In this document: piece after piece, positions 55,137-63,830 of the stretch | Position numbering within the stretch: position 1 is the first letter of the stretch | How the letters are laid out: every line of letters starts with the position of its first letter | Source: Streptomyces mutabilis | GTDB lineage: Bacteria; Actinomycetota; Actinomycetes; Streptomycetales; Streptomycetaceae | Reading direction: 5' to 3' | DNA: 64,000 nt | Assembly: GCF_014649815.1 (NCBI RefSeq) | Contig: NZ_BMTT01000005.1 | Coordinates: forward strand, 347,862 to 411,861 | Made by a program: the position numbers and the translations under genes | Notes under the pieces: model-generated | Database searches by the model: none | The model's input: the letters and a program-made list of their open reading frames with translations, nothing else | What the model was told of the DNA's origin: nothing

Positions 55137-56210
55137 ATGACGGGCGAGACCACCACGACGTCAGTCCGGACCGAACCCGTTGTCGCGCGCTACCGCGGAC
55201 TGATCTGTGACCTCGATGGTGTGGTTTACCGTGGCGCTACAGCTGTTCCTCGTGCGGTGGAGACCCTGAACCACATGACGGCGTTCGGCGTGCCGGTGGT
55301 GTTCGCGACCAACAACGCATCTCGCTCTCCCGGAAACGTGGGTGACCACCTCCGCGAGCTGGGCGTAGCGGAGCGAAACTGGTCGGTGGTCACCAGTTCT
55401 CAGGCGGCCGCGGCACACCTGGCGGAGCGTCTGGCTCGAGGAGCGCCGGTGTGTGCGGTGGGAGGGCCCGGTGTCGCTGAGGCACTGACCGAAGCCGGGC
55501 TGACCCCGGTCCGCTTCAAGGAGCTGGGTGACACACCGGTCGAGGCAGTAGTTCAGGGACTGGGGACCGACGTCACCTGGAGCGAGCTCGCGGCGGTGGG
55601 CCACCTCGTCGAAGCCGGAGCCATCTGGGTGGCAACCAACGTCGACCTCACACTGCCTACGCCGTACGGACAAGCCCCCGGCAACGGGGCTTTGGTGGCG
55701 TTGGTGCAGACGGCAACCAGCGCCTCACCACACGTGGTCGGCAAGCCGCACGCGGCTCTGTTCGACCTGGCACGTTCCCGGCTCGGCACCGAGCAGCCGG
55801 AGACGATTGTGTGCGGGGACAGGCTGGACACCGACATCAAGGGCGCCAACTCGGCCGGCCTCGACTCACTGTTCGTCCTGAGCGGGGCGTGCCGCCTCCG
55901 CGACGTGGCCTTCGCTGAGCGGTCATCGCGTCCCACATATGTCGCCGCCGACCTGAGCGGACTGCTCGCGCCCGCACTGCCGCTGCACACCACCTCACCC
56001 GACCACCTCGTCGAACTGGGGCCGGACGCCGTACCCCGTGTGCCGAGTGCCGGTGACGACGGCACACGGTTGCAGTCCGTCGTCACTACGGCCTGGGCCG
56101 CTCGCGACAACGGTCGTGCGGTCGCTGACCATGCCGAGCTGTGGGGAAGCATTGAACGACAGCTCGGACTCGTCCGGAACAAGCCGCGCTCAAGAGGCGC
56201 CGATCACTAG
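55137..56210 (+). CDS. HAD-superfamily sugar-phosphatase (NagD-like)
   Basis: A 357-residue class IIA HAD hydrolase: nucleophile motif ICDLDGVVYRGATAVPRAVE, second motif FATNNASRSP, cap domain, then GKPHAALFDLARSRLG and the Asp-rich CGDRLDTDIKGANSAGLDS. The C-terminal 80 residues are an extension of unknown fold. Members include phosphoglycolate and sugar-phosphate phosphatases. Position beside an inactive-looking GlpX suggests it could supply phosphatase activity in the cycle; that is inference. ATG 55137 has AGAGGAG somewhat far upstream. Confidence 0.85.
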   Translation: MTGETTTTSVRTEPVVARYRGLICDLDGVVYRGATAVPRAVETLNHMTAFGVPVVFATNNASRSPGNVGDHLRELGVAERNWSVVTSSQAAAAHLAERLARGAPVCAVGGPGVAEALTEAGLTPVRFKELGDTPVEAVVQGLGTDVTWSELAAVGHLVEAGAIWVATNVDLTLPTPYGQAPGNGALVALVQTATSASPHVVGKPHAALFDLARSRLGTEQPETIVCGDRLDTDIKGANSAGLDSLFVLSGACRLRDVAFAERSSRPTYVAADLSGLLAPALPLHTTSPDHLVELGPDAVPRVPSAGDDGTRLQSVVTTAWAARDNGRAVADHAELWGSIERQLGLVRNKPRSRGADH

Positions 56211-56336
56211 CCGGACATCTGATGGTGGCTGGGGTTGCCCGTGACCTGAATCAGGAACCTGGCATCCCACTGTCCCCGACCTGCTTCCCCTGTCGATCCG
56301 CCCAACGCCCACCTGCCGATCCGTGAAACTAGGAGC

Positions 56337-56816
56337 ATGGCCGACGTGCGCATCTACCTTGGCTCTGATCATGCCGGACTCGAACTCAAGAACCACTTGG
56401 TCCGTAGGCTTCTCCGCCTCGGCTACGAGGTGACCGACGTCGGTCCCGCCGTCTACGACGCGGACGACGACTACCCTCCGTTCTGCGTCGAGGCGGCGCG
56501 GCGCGTTGTCGCCGACAAGGGCAGCCTCGGTCTCGTCATAGGGGGCTCCGGCAACGGGGAACAGATCGCCGCGAACAAGGTGCCCGGTGCCCGCGCCGCG
56601 CTGATCTGGAACGTGGAAACCGCCAGACTGGCCCGTCAGCACAACAACGCCCTACTGGCCGGCATCGGCGCCCGAATGCACACGGTCGAAGAGGCCGAGT
56701 GCCTTGTGGACGCCTTCCTCACCACCGAGTTCGAGGGCGGCCGCCACCAGCGCAGGATCGACCTGCTGTCGGACTACGAGCTATCCGGTGAACCGCCCGC
56801 CCTGCCAGGAGCATGA
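56337..56816 (+). CDS. rpiB: Ribose-5-phosphate isomerase B
   Basis: A 159-residue RpiB/LacAB isomerase linking ribose-5-phosphate and ribulose-5-phosphate. Signatures: VRIYLGSDHAGLELKNHLV, VTDVGPAVYDADDDYPPFC, LVIGGSGNGEQIAANKVPGA and RQHNNALLAGIGARM. The annotated ATG 56337 is only one base after AGGAG; GTG 56346 fits that ribosome binding site better and starts directly at the conserved VRIYLGSDHAG. It closes the plus-strand operon and supplies the acceptor sugar for hexulose-phosphate synthase. Confidence 0.93.
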   Translation: MADVRIYLGSDHAGLELKNHLVRRLLRLGYEVTDVGPAVYDADDDYPPFCVEAARRVVADKGSLGLVIGGSGNGEQIAANKVPGARAALIWNVETARLARQHNNALLAGIGARMHTVEEAECLVDAFLTTEFEGGRHQRRIDLLSDYELSGEPPALPGA

Positions 56817-56829
56817 CGGCCAGGTTCCG

Positions 56830-57085
56830 GTGCCGTCGAAAAGCCCGGATGAACGAGGCTTCGCGACCAGGGGTGAGCTGGCCCGGGGCATCGACAGCCG
56901 CTGCCTGGCCGCCGGCCTGCCCGCCAGGTGGGTCACCGCGGACGAGGCCTACGGGCAGGACTGGCACTTCCGCCGCCTGCTCGAGCAACTCGACATCGGC
57001 TACGTGGTGGCGGTGCCCGAGTCCCAGCAGATCAAGCCCCTGGCCGGCATCTGGCGCATCGACCAGCTCACCGAGGAAGTGGGCG
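56830..57085 (+). pseudogene. IS701-like transposase fragment
   Basis: The frame reads FATRGELARGIDSRCLAAGL, PARWVTADEAYGQDWHFRRL and LEQLDIGYVVAVPESQQIKP, the middle catalytic part of IS701-family transposases (usual form VTADEVYGxDxxLR). Both ends are missing. It starts immediately after rpiB and marks the right edge of the island. Confidence 0.75.
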
Positions 57086-57370
57086 ATCCGTGTGGTGGGG
57101 CAGCAGACGCGGCAACTCTTCGCCGAACAGTTCGGCGTCCGCCGCCAGCTGCGCCTCGGCCGGGGAGGTCTCGCCCGCGATGGCAATCGTCTCGCCGGGC
57201 TTGCGGCGGCGCCGCTGCAGCGTGCGGCGCAGAACGAGAGCACCGGTGACGGCGGCGGCCAGCAGCGCTCCGGCCCCGAGCACGATCCGCAGGTCCAGCG
57301 GCCCGCCGGCCCGGGCCGGCGCCGGCGTAGGTGCGGCGGGGTCGGTGGAGGTGGGTGGAGTCTCTAGAGT
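57070..57370 (-). pseudogene. Membrane-anchored regulator-type remnant
   Basis: The minus strand encodes one transmembrane helix (MLGAGALLAAAVTGALVL) followed by a basic stretch RRTLQRRRRKPGETIAIA and ETSPAEAQLAADAEL. This pattern is familiar from large Streptomyces LysM/bacterial-activator-domain proteins, of which only this internal piece remains. Confidence 0.5.
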
Positions 57371-57723
57371 CTGCGCCGGCTAAGACGGCGTGCGGCGAGG
57401 TGCTCACTGACGGGGGCGCCTCGGCCGCGCCGACGCCTGGGCAGGTAGGCGGCCGGGCGGTGATGCTGATCCCGCACCGCGCGCCGGACGCGGAGGAGAC
57501 CATGCTTCCGCCGGGCTACCAGCGCATTCCCGCCGCTGTGCGGCAGGCCGCCCAACCGATCATGGCCCGGCGGGTCGGCGAGATGCCGGGAGTCGACGGT
57601 CGGGCTACGCGGACCAGATGCCGGGCGATGACCCTCGGCTTCGTCACCCTGGGGCAGCCCACCGATGATTCTTCCGACTCCTCCGGTGGCACCGCCGGGA
57701 CTCGCGCCCCCGGGACGCCGGAT
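57371..57723. other. Non-coding stretch
   Basis: No gene supported. One plus-strand frame contains IPAAVRQAAQPIMARRVGEM, perhaps another transposase scrap, but I could not assign it. Confidence 0.35.
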
Positions 57724-58233
57724 TCAGCGCTCGGCGAGTGCCTTCGACCAGACCGGGCTGTCGAAGTAGTGGTTGTCGTACTGCTGTGAGCTGTCGCGTA
57801 TGTCCTGCGCAGTGGCTTCCCCTTGGTGGACTCGTTCCAGCAGCCGGTAGTAGTCGAAGCGGTGCAGACCAGGGGTGAAGACCACCAGCAGCTCGGCCTC
57901 GCTGCCGGGAACCGGTGCGAAGGCGTGCGGCACGGTCGGCGGGACGGTCAGGAAGTCGCCCTTGCCCAGGATGAGGATCTCGTCGTTCACCAGGATGCGC
58001 ATCGTGCCGTCGAGCACGAAGAACATCTCGGTGGCCTTGGTATGGAAGTGCGCGGGAGCACCTGGCGAGCCCTTCTGGAACGTTGCCTTGTTGGCCGTGA
58101 GGGCACCGCCGGTCGCGCCGGCATCGGCGAGCAGCGTGATCAGGCTCGTCGGGCCGTCCTGGAGAGTCGCGGCGTTCTCGGCGCGGACCAGAACGGGGGC
58201 GGCGGCGATCGGCTGAGTCGTGGCGGTGTTCAT
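57724..58233 (-). CDS. Cupin-domain protein
   Basis: A 169-residue single-cupin protein with both cupin motifs: GAPAHFHTKATEMFFVLDG (His-x-His and Glu metal ligands) and VPPTVPHAFAPVPGSEAEL. It could be a dioxygenase, isomerase or storage-type cupin; the C-terminal helical segment DYYRLLERVHQGEATAQDIR is common in quercetinase-like actinobacterial cupins. ATG 58233 follows GGGAGAAGC. No pathway partner is adjacent. Confidence 0.85.
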   Translation of the reverse strand: MNTATTQPIAAAPVLVRAENAATLQDGPTSLITLLADAGATGGALTANKATFQKGSPGAPAHFHTKATEMFFVLDGTMRILVNDEILILGKGDFLTVPPTVPHAFAPVPGSEAELLVVFTPGLHRFDYYRLLERVHQGEATAQDIRDSSQQYDNHYFDSPVWSKALAER

Positions 58234-58540
58234 GCTTCTCCCGGTTGTCCGACCCGGTTCGTCACCAGGCCCTTGTCGCTGACACCGATCAATCTACGGC
58301 GCACAAAGACCCTCGACACGGTGCAATCAGTAGCAGGTTTCCTGGGCCAATTGCTCGCGCGAGGAAGCGCCGGGGACGGACTCGGCCGCCAGGTCTCGCT
58401 TAGGGCCGGGAAGACATCCGACGTGCAGCCTCGTCCTTGATCCGCCAGTCCAAGCGCTCCGCCCGCCAACTGCAACGCTCATCCGCCAACTGGCGCGCTA
58501 AGTCCCAGCCACGCTCCTGTGGTGATGGGACCGTGGGCCC
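58234..58540. other. Non-coding stretch between cupin and tpg genes
   Basis: No gene, repeat or clear terminator seen. It holds the cupin promoter region. Confidence 0.4.
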
Positions 58541-59098
58541 CTACAGCTCGAAGTCGACGTACTCGATGTCGGTGAAACGGACTTCTGCAAGGCTGCCCGC
58601 GCGATGGCCGTTGTCCTGGAAGTATACCTCTCTAAGGGCTTCTGCTGCGATTTCCTGCAAGAGCTGGTCTTCCGCGCTCTGTTGCTGGGCGTCGAGGAGG
58701 CGAGCAGCGTGCTGCGGTGGCAGGGCGACGGTCAGGTGGCGCAGGCGGGCGTCGTCGGTGGTGCCGATGGGAGCGGTGTAGCCGATCCGGGCGCGGGTGT
58801 CGATGACGATGCCATCCGTGGTCGCTGCCCTGCGCCTTGCCCGGGCGCGGACATGCGGCTGCCAGCGCTTCCTCACCTCTGCCTTCAGACGGCCGGCGAG
58901 GTCCGGGCGGGGCGTTCTGATCTGGTTCCTGACGTAGCGCTCGACGGTGCGCTGGGACACGCGCAGCAGCTCGGCGGCGGCCCTCGTCCCCTTCAACTGC
59001 CGTACCAGATACCGCATCTGTGCACCGGCCGACTTCGGGATCGGGCGGGTGAAGGACCGCTCCACCGCCCTTTCCAGGCCGTCCCCGAACAGGGTCAT
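58541..59098 (-). CDS. tpg: Telomere terminal protein Tpg
   Basis: A 185-residue protein matching Streptomyces Tpg, the protein covalently attached to the 5' ends of linear replicons that primes end patching. Features: N-terminal MTLFGDGLERAVERSFTRPI, helix-turn-helix-like AAELLRVSQRTVERYVRNQI near 40-60, a basic segment RKRWQPHVRARARRRA and an acidic amphipathic C terminus ending FTDIEYVDFEL. Its start is 6 bases after the tap stop codon, the conserved tap-tpg order. Confidence 0.9.
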   Translation of the reverse strand: MTLFGDGLERAVERSFTRPIPKSAGAQMRYLVRQLKGTRAAAELLRVSQRTVERYVRNQIRTPRPDLAGRLKAEVRKRWQPHVRARARRRAATTDGIVIDTRARIGYTAPIGTTDDARLRHLTVALPPQHAARLLDAQQQSAEDQLLQEIAAEALREVYFQDNGHRAGSLAEVRFTDIEYVDFEL

Positions 59099-59104
59099 GA
59101 GCTG

Positions 59105-61291
59105 CTACTCCCCGTCGTCCTGGTTGGTGACCTCGCCGGTCTTGATGTACCGGGCGAGGTTGAGCTCGGGAGCGTCGAACTGCTCGCGCACACCCTCGCC
59201 CCACAGCACGGTCTGAGTGCCCTCGTGCTTGACCATCCCCGGTGAGACGCCGAGCCGCCAGCCACCCGGCAGGGGCTTGCCCTCCCGGTACGGCACGAAG
59301 TCGAGCGGCGAAGGCCCGTCGGCCGCGTACACGGCGCAGTCGGAGAGGACGGCGACCGGGTACTGGCCGGTGAACGCCGCGTGCTTGACCAGTTTGCGGT
59401 GCACGTTGATCCGAGTACGGGAGATGACGGCGGCGCGGATGTCCGGTCGCCAGGTCGGCCGGGACAACGCCCGCCAGGGCAGCCCTGGCTTCCAGCCTTC
59501 GCCGTGCGGGCGCTCGCGCAGTTTCCCGATCCCGCCCTTGACCGTGGCCTTGATGGCCGACACGACGATCGCCAGCTCGGGGTCGCGGTCCCTGTGGCCG
59601 TCCATCGCCGTCAGGAACTCCTCGGGGCTCGCCGTGGCGGGCACCCCGAGGTCGGCCATCGTCGCCACGTACGCATCGCGCAGCCTGTTGTACCAGGCGT
59701 CCAAGTAGCGGCCGTTGTCGTAGCGGACATATGCCTCGAGCGGGCGTACGTCGTAACCGAGCTCCGCGGCGTAGGCCACGGTGGGCGTGGCGTACCAGGC
59801 CGGGCCCTCGGGCCGCTCGCCGGTCGGCGTGAACGGGCTGGGCAGCAGTTCGCCGGCCAGGCCCACCCATTCCCTGCCGATCCTCACGCGTGAGAGGTCG
59901 ACATGGGACAGGTCGACCAGCCAAGAGCCGGGCAGCTTGGGGTCGAACACCGGCCGCTTGACGTGTGTCGGCGCTCCGAGGCCGACCACCAGGCCGTTCG
60001 CGCCGGCCGCGAAGGCCATGTTGACGTCGATGCCGACCAGGTAGCGCCGGGTGCACTCCTCGTCCGTGAGGGGGCGTGCCCAGTCGAAGGCCTCTTCCAC
60101 CAGGACCTCCGCCGGGGTGCGGCGGTGGAAGCGCGGCAGGTCCGCGAGCAGCGGATGGCCGTCCGGCGCCTCGCACGGTGCGCAGTCCACCGGATCCTTC
60201 CCCAGCGAACCCGGGTTGTGCTCGCTGTGCCGCTTTCCCGTCTTGTCCGGTTCGGAGGCGCGGGTGGGCGGGTGCAGGGCGGTCATCAGCTCCAAGCCGG
60301 TCACGGCGGTCGACCCGCGCGGGGTCATGACCCGGGCCGCGTAGGTGCCCAGCAGCCGGGCGAGTTCCCCGGGCGGGAGCTGGGCGGCGTTCGCCCAGTG
60401 GCGGGGGTCCAGCGCGTTCCACGACGGGATGCACAGCTGCACGCAGTTGCGCTCCGCGCCCTGTGCCGGACGGTAGATCCGTGCCCACGGTCCGAATCCG
60501 CGCTGGGTGAGCTTCCAGTCGGCACGGGCGAGCTGCTTGATGATCTTGTGGCCGTCCGGCAGCCGCCCGGCCAGGCGCTCGTCGTCGGTGAGGTGCACCG
60601 GCAGGCCGTAGCGCTCACACGCGGCCTCGGTGAGTACGAGCAGGGGGTCGGCGTCCTTGCCCGGTCCGGACAGCTTCGGCTGCCCGAGCTTCGCCTCCTC
60701 GAGCGTCCAGTCGACCAGGGCCGGAATCGACTTGGCCGGCACCTCCAGGACCAGGCCGCCGACGCAGTACGCGAGGACCTGGCCGTCCTCCACGCCGATG
60801 ACCGCGAGCGGGCCGTTCTCGAAGCGGGTGTCGGCCTCTGCCGGGCGGTTCGCCGCGGTGGCCTTTGCGGGGCCCGGGCCCCGGTGCCGTGGTGGCGTTG
60901 TCGCCGGAGGGGCGGTGGGCGTCGCTTCCCTCGCAGGAGGGGCGGGAGCGTCGGTGAGCGCCCGTGCTTCAGCTGTCTCCTGTGCGGGCACGGCGGGGCG
61001 GGAGGCGGCGGGACCTGGGTCGGTCAAGCGGGGGTCGGGCGGGAGGGGGTCGGCGGGGTACAGCTCGGCGAGTTTGTCCAGGAGCCGTGCGTACGCGTCG
61101 CGTTCCGGCGGTCGCGGTTCGGTCCTGCCGGATTCCCAGCCGCTCACCGTGGCGCGGCGCACCTTCAGCGCCGTGGCCACCTCGTCCACCGTCAGGCCGT
61201 GAGCCTTCCGCAGCCGCTTGCGCTCCTCCGGCGGCGGGAGCGGAGCGCGGGACGCGACCAGCGCGTCGACCGCGTCGAACAACTCCGACAT
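59105..61291 (-). CDS. tap: Telomere-associated protein Tap
   Basis: A 728-residue protein matching Streptomyces Tap, which binds the telomere 3' overhang and recruits Tpg. The N terminus has a Cro/Xre-type helix-turn-helix (RKAHGLTVDEVATALKVRRA, then TVSGWESGRTEPR, about 25-60), followed by a Pro/Ala-rich linker (90-140) and a large conserved domain (for example YLVGIDVNMAFAAGANGLVV). ATG 61291 follows AGGAGG. It is transcribed with tpg. The pair is usually found near replicon ends. Confidence 0.92.
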   Translation of the reverse strand: MSELFDAVDALVASRAPLPPPEERKRLRKAHGLTVDEVATALKVRRATVSGWESGRTEPRPPERDAYARLLDKLAELYPADPLPPDPRLTDPGPAASRPAVPAQETAEARALTDAPAPPAREATPTAPPATTPPRHRGPGPAKATAANRPAEADTRFENGPLAVIGVEDGQVLAYCVGGLVLEVPAKSIPALVDWTLEEAKLGQPKLSGPGKDADPLLVLTEAACERYGLPVHLTDDERLAGRLPDGHKIIKQLARADWKLTQRGFGPWARIYRPAQGAERNCVQLCIPSWNALDPRHWANAAQLPPGELARLLGTYAARVMTPRGSTAVTGLELMTALHPPTRASEPDKTGKRHSEHNPGSLGKDPVDCAPCEAPDGHPLLADLPRFHRRTPAEVLVEEAFDWARPLTDEECTRRYLVGIDVNMAFAAGANGLVVGLGAPTHVKRPVFDPKLPGSWLVDLSHVDLSRVRIGREWVGLAGELLPSPFTPTGERPEGPAWYATPTVAYAAELGYDVRPLEAYVRYDNGRYLDAWYNRLRDAYVATMADLGVPATASPEEFLTAMDGHRDRDPELAIVVSAIKATVKGGIGKLRERPHGEGWKPGLPWRALSRPTWRPDIRAAVISRTRINVHRKLVKHAAFTGQYPVAVLSDCAVYAADGPSPLDFVPYREGKPLPGGWRLGVSPGMVKHEGTQTVLWGEGVREQFDAPELNLARYIKTGEVTNQDDGE

Positions 61292-62142
61292 GAACACCTC
61301 CTGACCCGGACGTCACCTCAAGCTCGCGGCAACAGCGTACATTCCGCGTACGTTCAGCGTACGCGGCGCGTCCGGTTCGTGATCGGCGTCCGAGTGGCGG
61401 GCAGGGCGGTGGGAAGGGCGGCGGCCGGTGAGGGGGCTGCGGCAGGCGGCCGGGCCGTGAAGTGAGGGCGGGGCGGGCGGCCAGCGTGAACCGTCAGGGA
61501 GGTCATCGAGGACGTCCTGAGCGCGGTACCTCATGTACGTGACGTCAATGAGGTACGGCGCTCAGGACGCTTCAGGTCGCTCGGCGCAGCGGGACGACGA
61601 CGTTCTGGCCCAGTTGCTTGGGGGCGAGCCGGTGTACCGGATGTGCCCGATCGGCCCTACCAGCGGAAGTACTACCCGGGTATCGGCCTGGTCGCCGACG
61701 AGGAGACAGCATGCCCGCCTTTGTCGCGGAGCGAGCGCGGCTATGTCCTTGGCCAGACGAGCTCGGCCTCGTGCAAGATCTCGTCACCGAACCCGAGGGT
61801 TAGTACGCCACCGGCGCGCCCGCGGAGGCGGTCGACCCGCGGACGCTGGCGCCCGGCTGCAAGGGGCGCAAGACCGAACGCTCGGAGGGGGACCCGCTGT
61901 CGCCGAAGGCGGGGGAGGCGGGTGGCGTCGTGCCGCTGTAGGCGATGACTCGTCCCGGGCTGCTGTCCGGGAGGGGGCCAGGGGTGGCGCGGTGGGACCG
62001 CCGCCGGTTCGTCGACACCTCACTGGCGTGCTCGGCGGGCCCTCCCGAGCCGCTCCGCGCCGCTGCGGAACGCGTCGGGACGTGGGGGTGTTCAAGTGAC
62101 CGGGTATGGCCTCATTGCGGGGGCTGTTGAGAGAGTGCCGCC
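61292..62142. other. Gap upstream of tap
   Basis: About 850 bp with no recognised gene. Short plus-strand frames at 61618-61803 and elsewhere lack motifs and ribosome binding sites. It contains the tap promoter region and the long hairpin at 61513-61569. Confidence 0.45.
61513..61569. repeat. Long inverted repeat upstream of tap
   Basis: Arms 61513-61534 (CGTCCTGAGCGCGGTACCTCAT, 22 bases, shortened here to CGTCCTGAGCGC...CCTCAT) and 61548-61569 pair at 21 of 22 positions around a 13-base loop. It lies about 220 bp upstream of tap. It could be a terminator, a protein-binding site or the end of a lost element. Confidence 0.75.
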
Positions 62143-62562
62143 ATGCGTGAAGCAGTGGACGGCGTCAAGGTGTGGCTGCGTGAGTGGCTCGCGGCCCGTG
62201 GTGGGGTTGCCGGCAGTGTGCATGCCCGTCGCGGTGATGAATTGGTCCTGGTTGATGCGGTGAACATCCCGGTTTCGGTGCTGGAGTCCGTGCGCAGGGT
62301 TCCCAGAGGCAAGGGCATGGCGGGGTTGGCGTTCGAGCGTGGCGTGCCGGTGACGACCTGCGATCTGAAGACGGACACGACAGGTGATGTGCAGCCGGGG
62401 GCGAAGGCGGTCGACGTGAATGCCGCTGTGGCGGTTCCGGTGTGCGATGCGGAAGGTGACCTCCGGGGTGTGGTCGGGATCGCCTATCAGGGGGCGCGGG
62501 CGATAGGCGAGGGTGAGTTGGCTGTGCTGGTGCAGGAGGCTCGGACCGTGCCGTTTGAGTAG
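62143..62562 (+). CDS. Small GAF-domain protein
   Basis: A 139-residue single-domain GAF protein: NIPVSVLESVRRVPRGKGMA, GLAFERGVPVTTCDL and AVAVPVCDAEGDLRGVVGIA. Such stand-alone GAF proteins bind small ligands or reduce free methionine sulfoxide, but the cysteines of the fRMsr enzyme are not evident here. ATG 62143 has GAGAG upstream. It converges with the afsA homologue across a hairpin. Confidence 0.75.
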   Translation: MREAVDGVKVWLREWLAARGGVAGSVHARRGDELVLVDAVNIPVSVLESVRRVPRGKGMAGLAFERGVPVTTCDLKTDTTGDVQPGAKAVDVNAAVAVPVCDAEGDLRGVVGIAYQGARAIGEGELAVLVQEARTVPFE

Positions 62563-62594
62563 GGCACCGGGAGCGGCAGGGGCAGGAGCGGCCT

Positions 62595-62642
62595 GCGCCT
62601 GGTGTGCGGTGCGTGATTGCGCACCTTCCGCACACCAGGCGC
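62595..62642. terminator. Bidirectional hairpin between the GAF gene and afsA homologue
   Basis: Perfect 15-base arms GCGCCTGGTGTGCGG (62595-62609) and CCGCACACCAGGCGC (62628-62642). It lies between convergent genes, 33 bases after the GAF gene and 56 bases after the afsA homologue. Confidence 0.85.
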
Positions 62643-62697
62643 TCCGGAGGCGTCGTGCCCGTGGGTGTGCCGCCTCCCGGGCGGCTCGACGGGCCGG

Positions 62698-63762
62698 TCA
62701 GGTGCGGACGCGGGCCGCCACCGTGCTCGGCACCGGGACGGCGAGCGGAGGACCGGCCGGTACCCCCTCCATGCGGTCGGCGAGGAAGGTGCGCGGACCG
62801 GGCACGCGGCGGCCGATGAGCTGAGTGGTGAAGACCTGCTGGTCCTTCTGATGGCCCGTCACCTGAGCGCTGAACATGCCGGGTTGCTGCGAGGGCAGTT
62901 CGACGGCCTCGACCCAGCAGGGGTCACCGAACTCGGCGTACCGCTGGTACCGGTTGACCGTGGTGGTGGGCAGTACACAGATACCCGGCGGGAGCAGGGC
63001 GCAGGCGGCCTGGCGAGCCGCTTCGAGCAGGACCATACCGGGCATGTGATCGCCGCCGTGTTCGAACATCACGGGATGGCTGGGGTCTGGGTTGAGCCGC
63101 CAGACCGACGGGCGATCGGTCGGGGCGAGCACGAGGTCGATGGGGAGCGTCCGGCCGAAGTCGGACGGTGTCTGGTTGGTGGGGTGGTAGTCGATCGCCG
63201 TCGGCAGGGCGCCGCTGCGCAGCCGGCGGTAGGCGGCGGGCGAGACACAGGTGAAGTGCCCGTCGCCGACGGCGACGACGTGTTCGTCCCGCCGGATGAC
63301 GATGTCCACGCCGAGGATCGTCTCGTTCCGCTGCTTGGTGAAGACCGTCTCGATCGTCAGGTCGCTGGGTGAGTTCCCTATGCCTAAGTGTTCGGGATAG
63401 GTCGTGGCGGAGATGTCCCGCATCACGAATTGATGGCCGAGAGGTATCCCGAACTCCGAGTGGGCGAGGAAGATCCCGATCTGCCGGATCGTCTCGACGG
63501 CCTGCAGGTGATCATGGCTCCGGCCGTCGGAGGTGTGGAAAAACGTGTGGGCGCGTGGCCACTGCCCGGTGATCGTGAAGGTGTTCTCGCCGATCTTCTC
63601 GCAACTGGTGAGGAATACCTCTGCATGCGAAGCCCGATGCACATATTCTTTGGGAACGGTGGTGGTGAGCCGGGGAAGTTCCATCGTCTCCTTCTGTATG
63701 GATCCCTGGGTAGCACTGTTGCCCCGAGCACCTTTTTGCCGGGGTGCTGTCGCACTGCTCAT
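62698..63762 (-). CDS. AfsA/ScbA-family butyrolactone (or furan) autoregulator synthase
   Basis: A 354-residue protein with two hot-dog A-factor domains. First repeat: YVHRASHAEVFLTSCEKIGE and SHDHLQAVETIRQIGIFLAH with GHQFVMRDIS. Second repeat: NPDPSHPVMFEHGGDHMPGM and VLLEAARQAACALLPPG. AfsA joins a beta-ketoacyl chain to dihydroxyacetone phosphate to make gamma-butyrolactone hormones; relatives make butenolides or furans. ATG 63762 follows GGGAGAAGGATC. No receptor repressor gene lies inside the window; one may follow to the right. An ARE-like dyad sits just upstream. Confidence 0.9.
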   Translation of the reverse strand: MSSATAPRQKGARGNSATQGSIQKETMELPRLTTTVPKEYVHRASHAEVFLTSCEKIGENTFTITGQWPRAHTFFHTSDGRSHDHLQAVETIRQIGIFLAHSEFGIPLGHQFVMRDISATTYPEHLGIGNSPSDLTIETVFTKQRNETILGVDIVIRRDEHVVAVGDGHFTCVSPAAYRRLRSGALPTAIDYHPTNQTPSDFGRTLPIDLVLAPTDRPSVWRLNPDPSHPVMFEHGGDHMPGMVLLEAARQAACALLPPGICVLPTTTVNRYQRYAEFGDPCWVEAVELPSQQPGMFSAQVTGHQKDQQVFTTQLIGRRVPGPRTFLADRMEGVPAGPPLAVPVPSTVAARVRT

Positions 63763-63806
63763 GATCCTTCTCCCCCAAGAAGTGACTGGAAGCGTGGCCC
63801 GTAACA

Positions 63807-63830
63807 TACATACTTACCGGTTTCATTTAC
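63807..63830. promoter_or_regulatory. ARE-like operator upstream of the afsA homologue
   Basis: ACATACTTACC|GGTTTCATTTAC is an AT-rich dyad centred on ACCGGT at 63818/63819. It resembles autoregulatory elements bound by butyrolactone receptors such as ArpA and ScbR. It lies 45-68 bases upstream of the start codon, overlapping the likely promoter. Confidence 0.6.

Noticed and set aside
58632-60488. 618-codon minus-strand frame inside tap-tpg
   Set aside because: It overlaps tap and tpg in the wrong frame and is rich in Arg and Gly.
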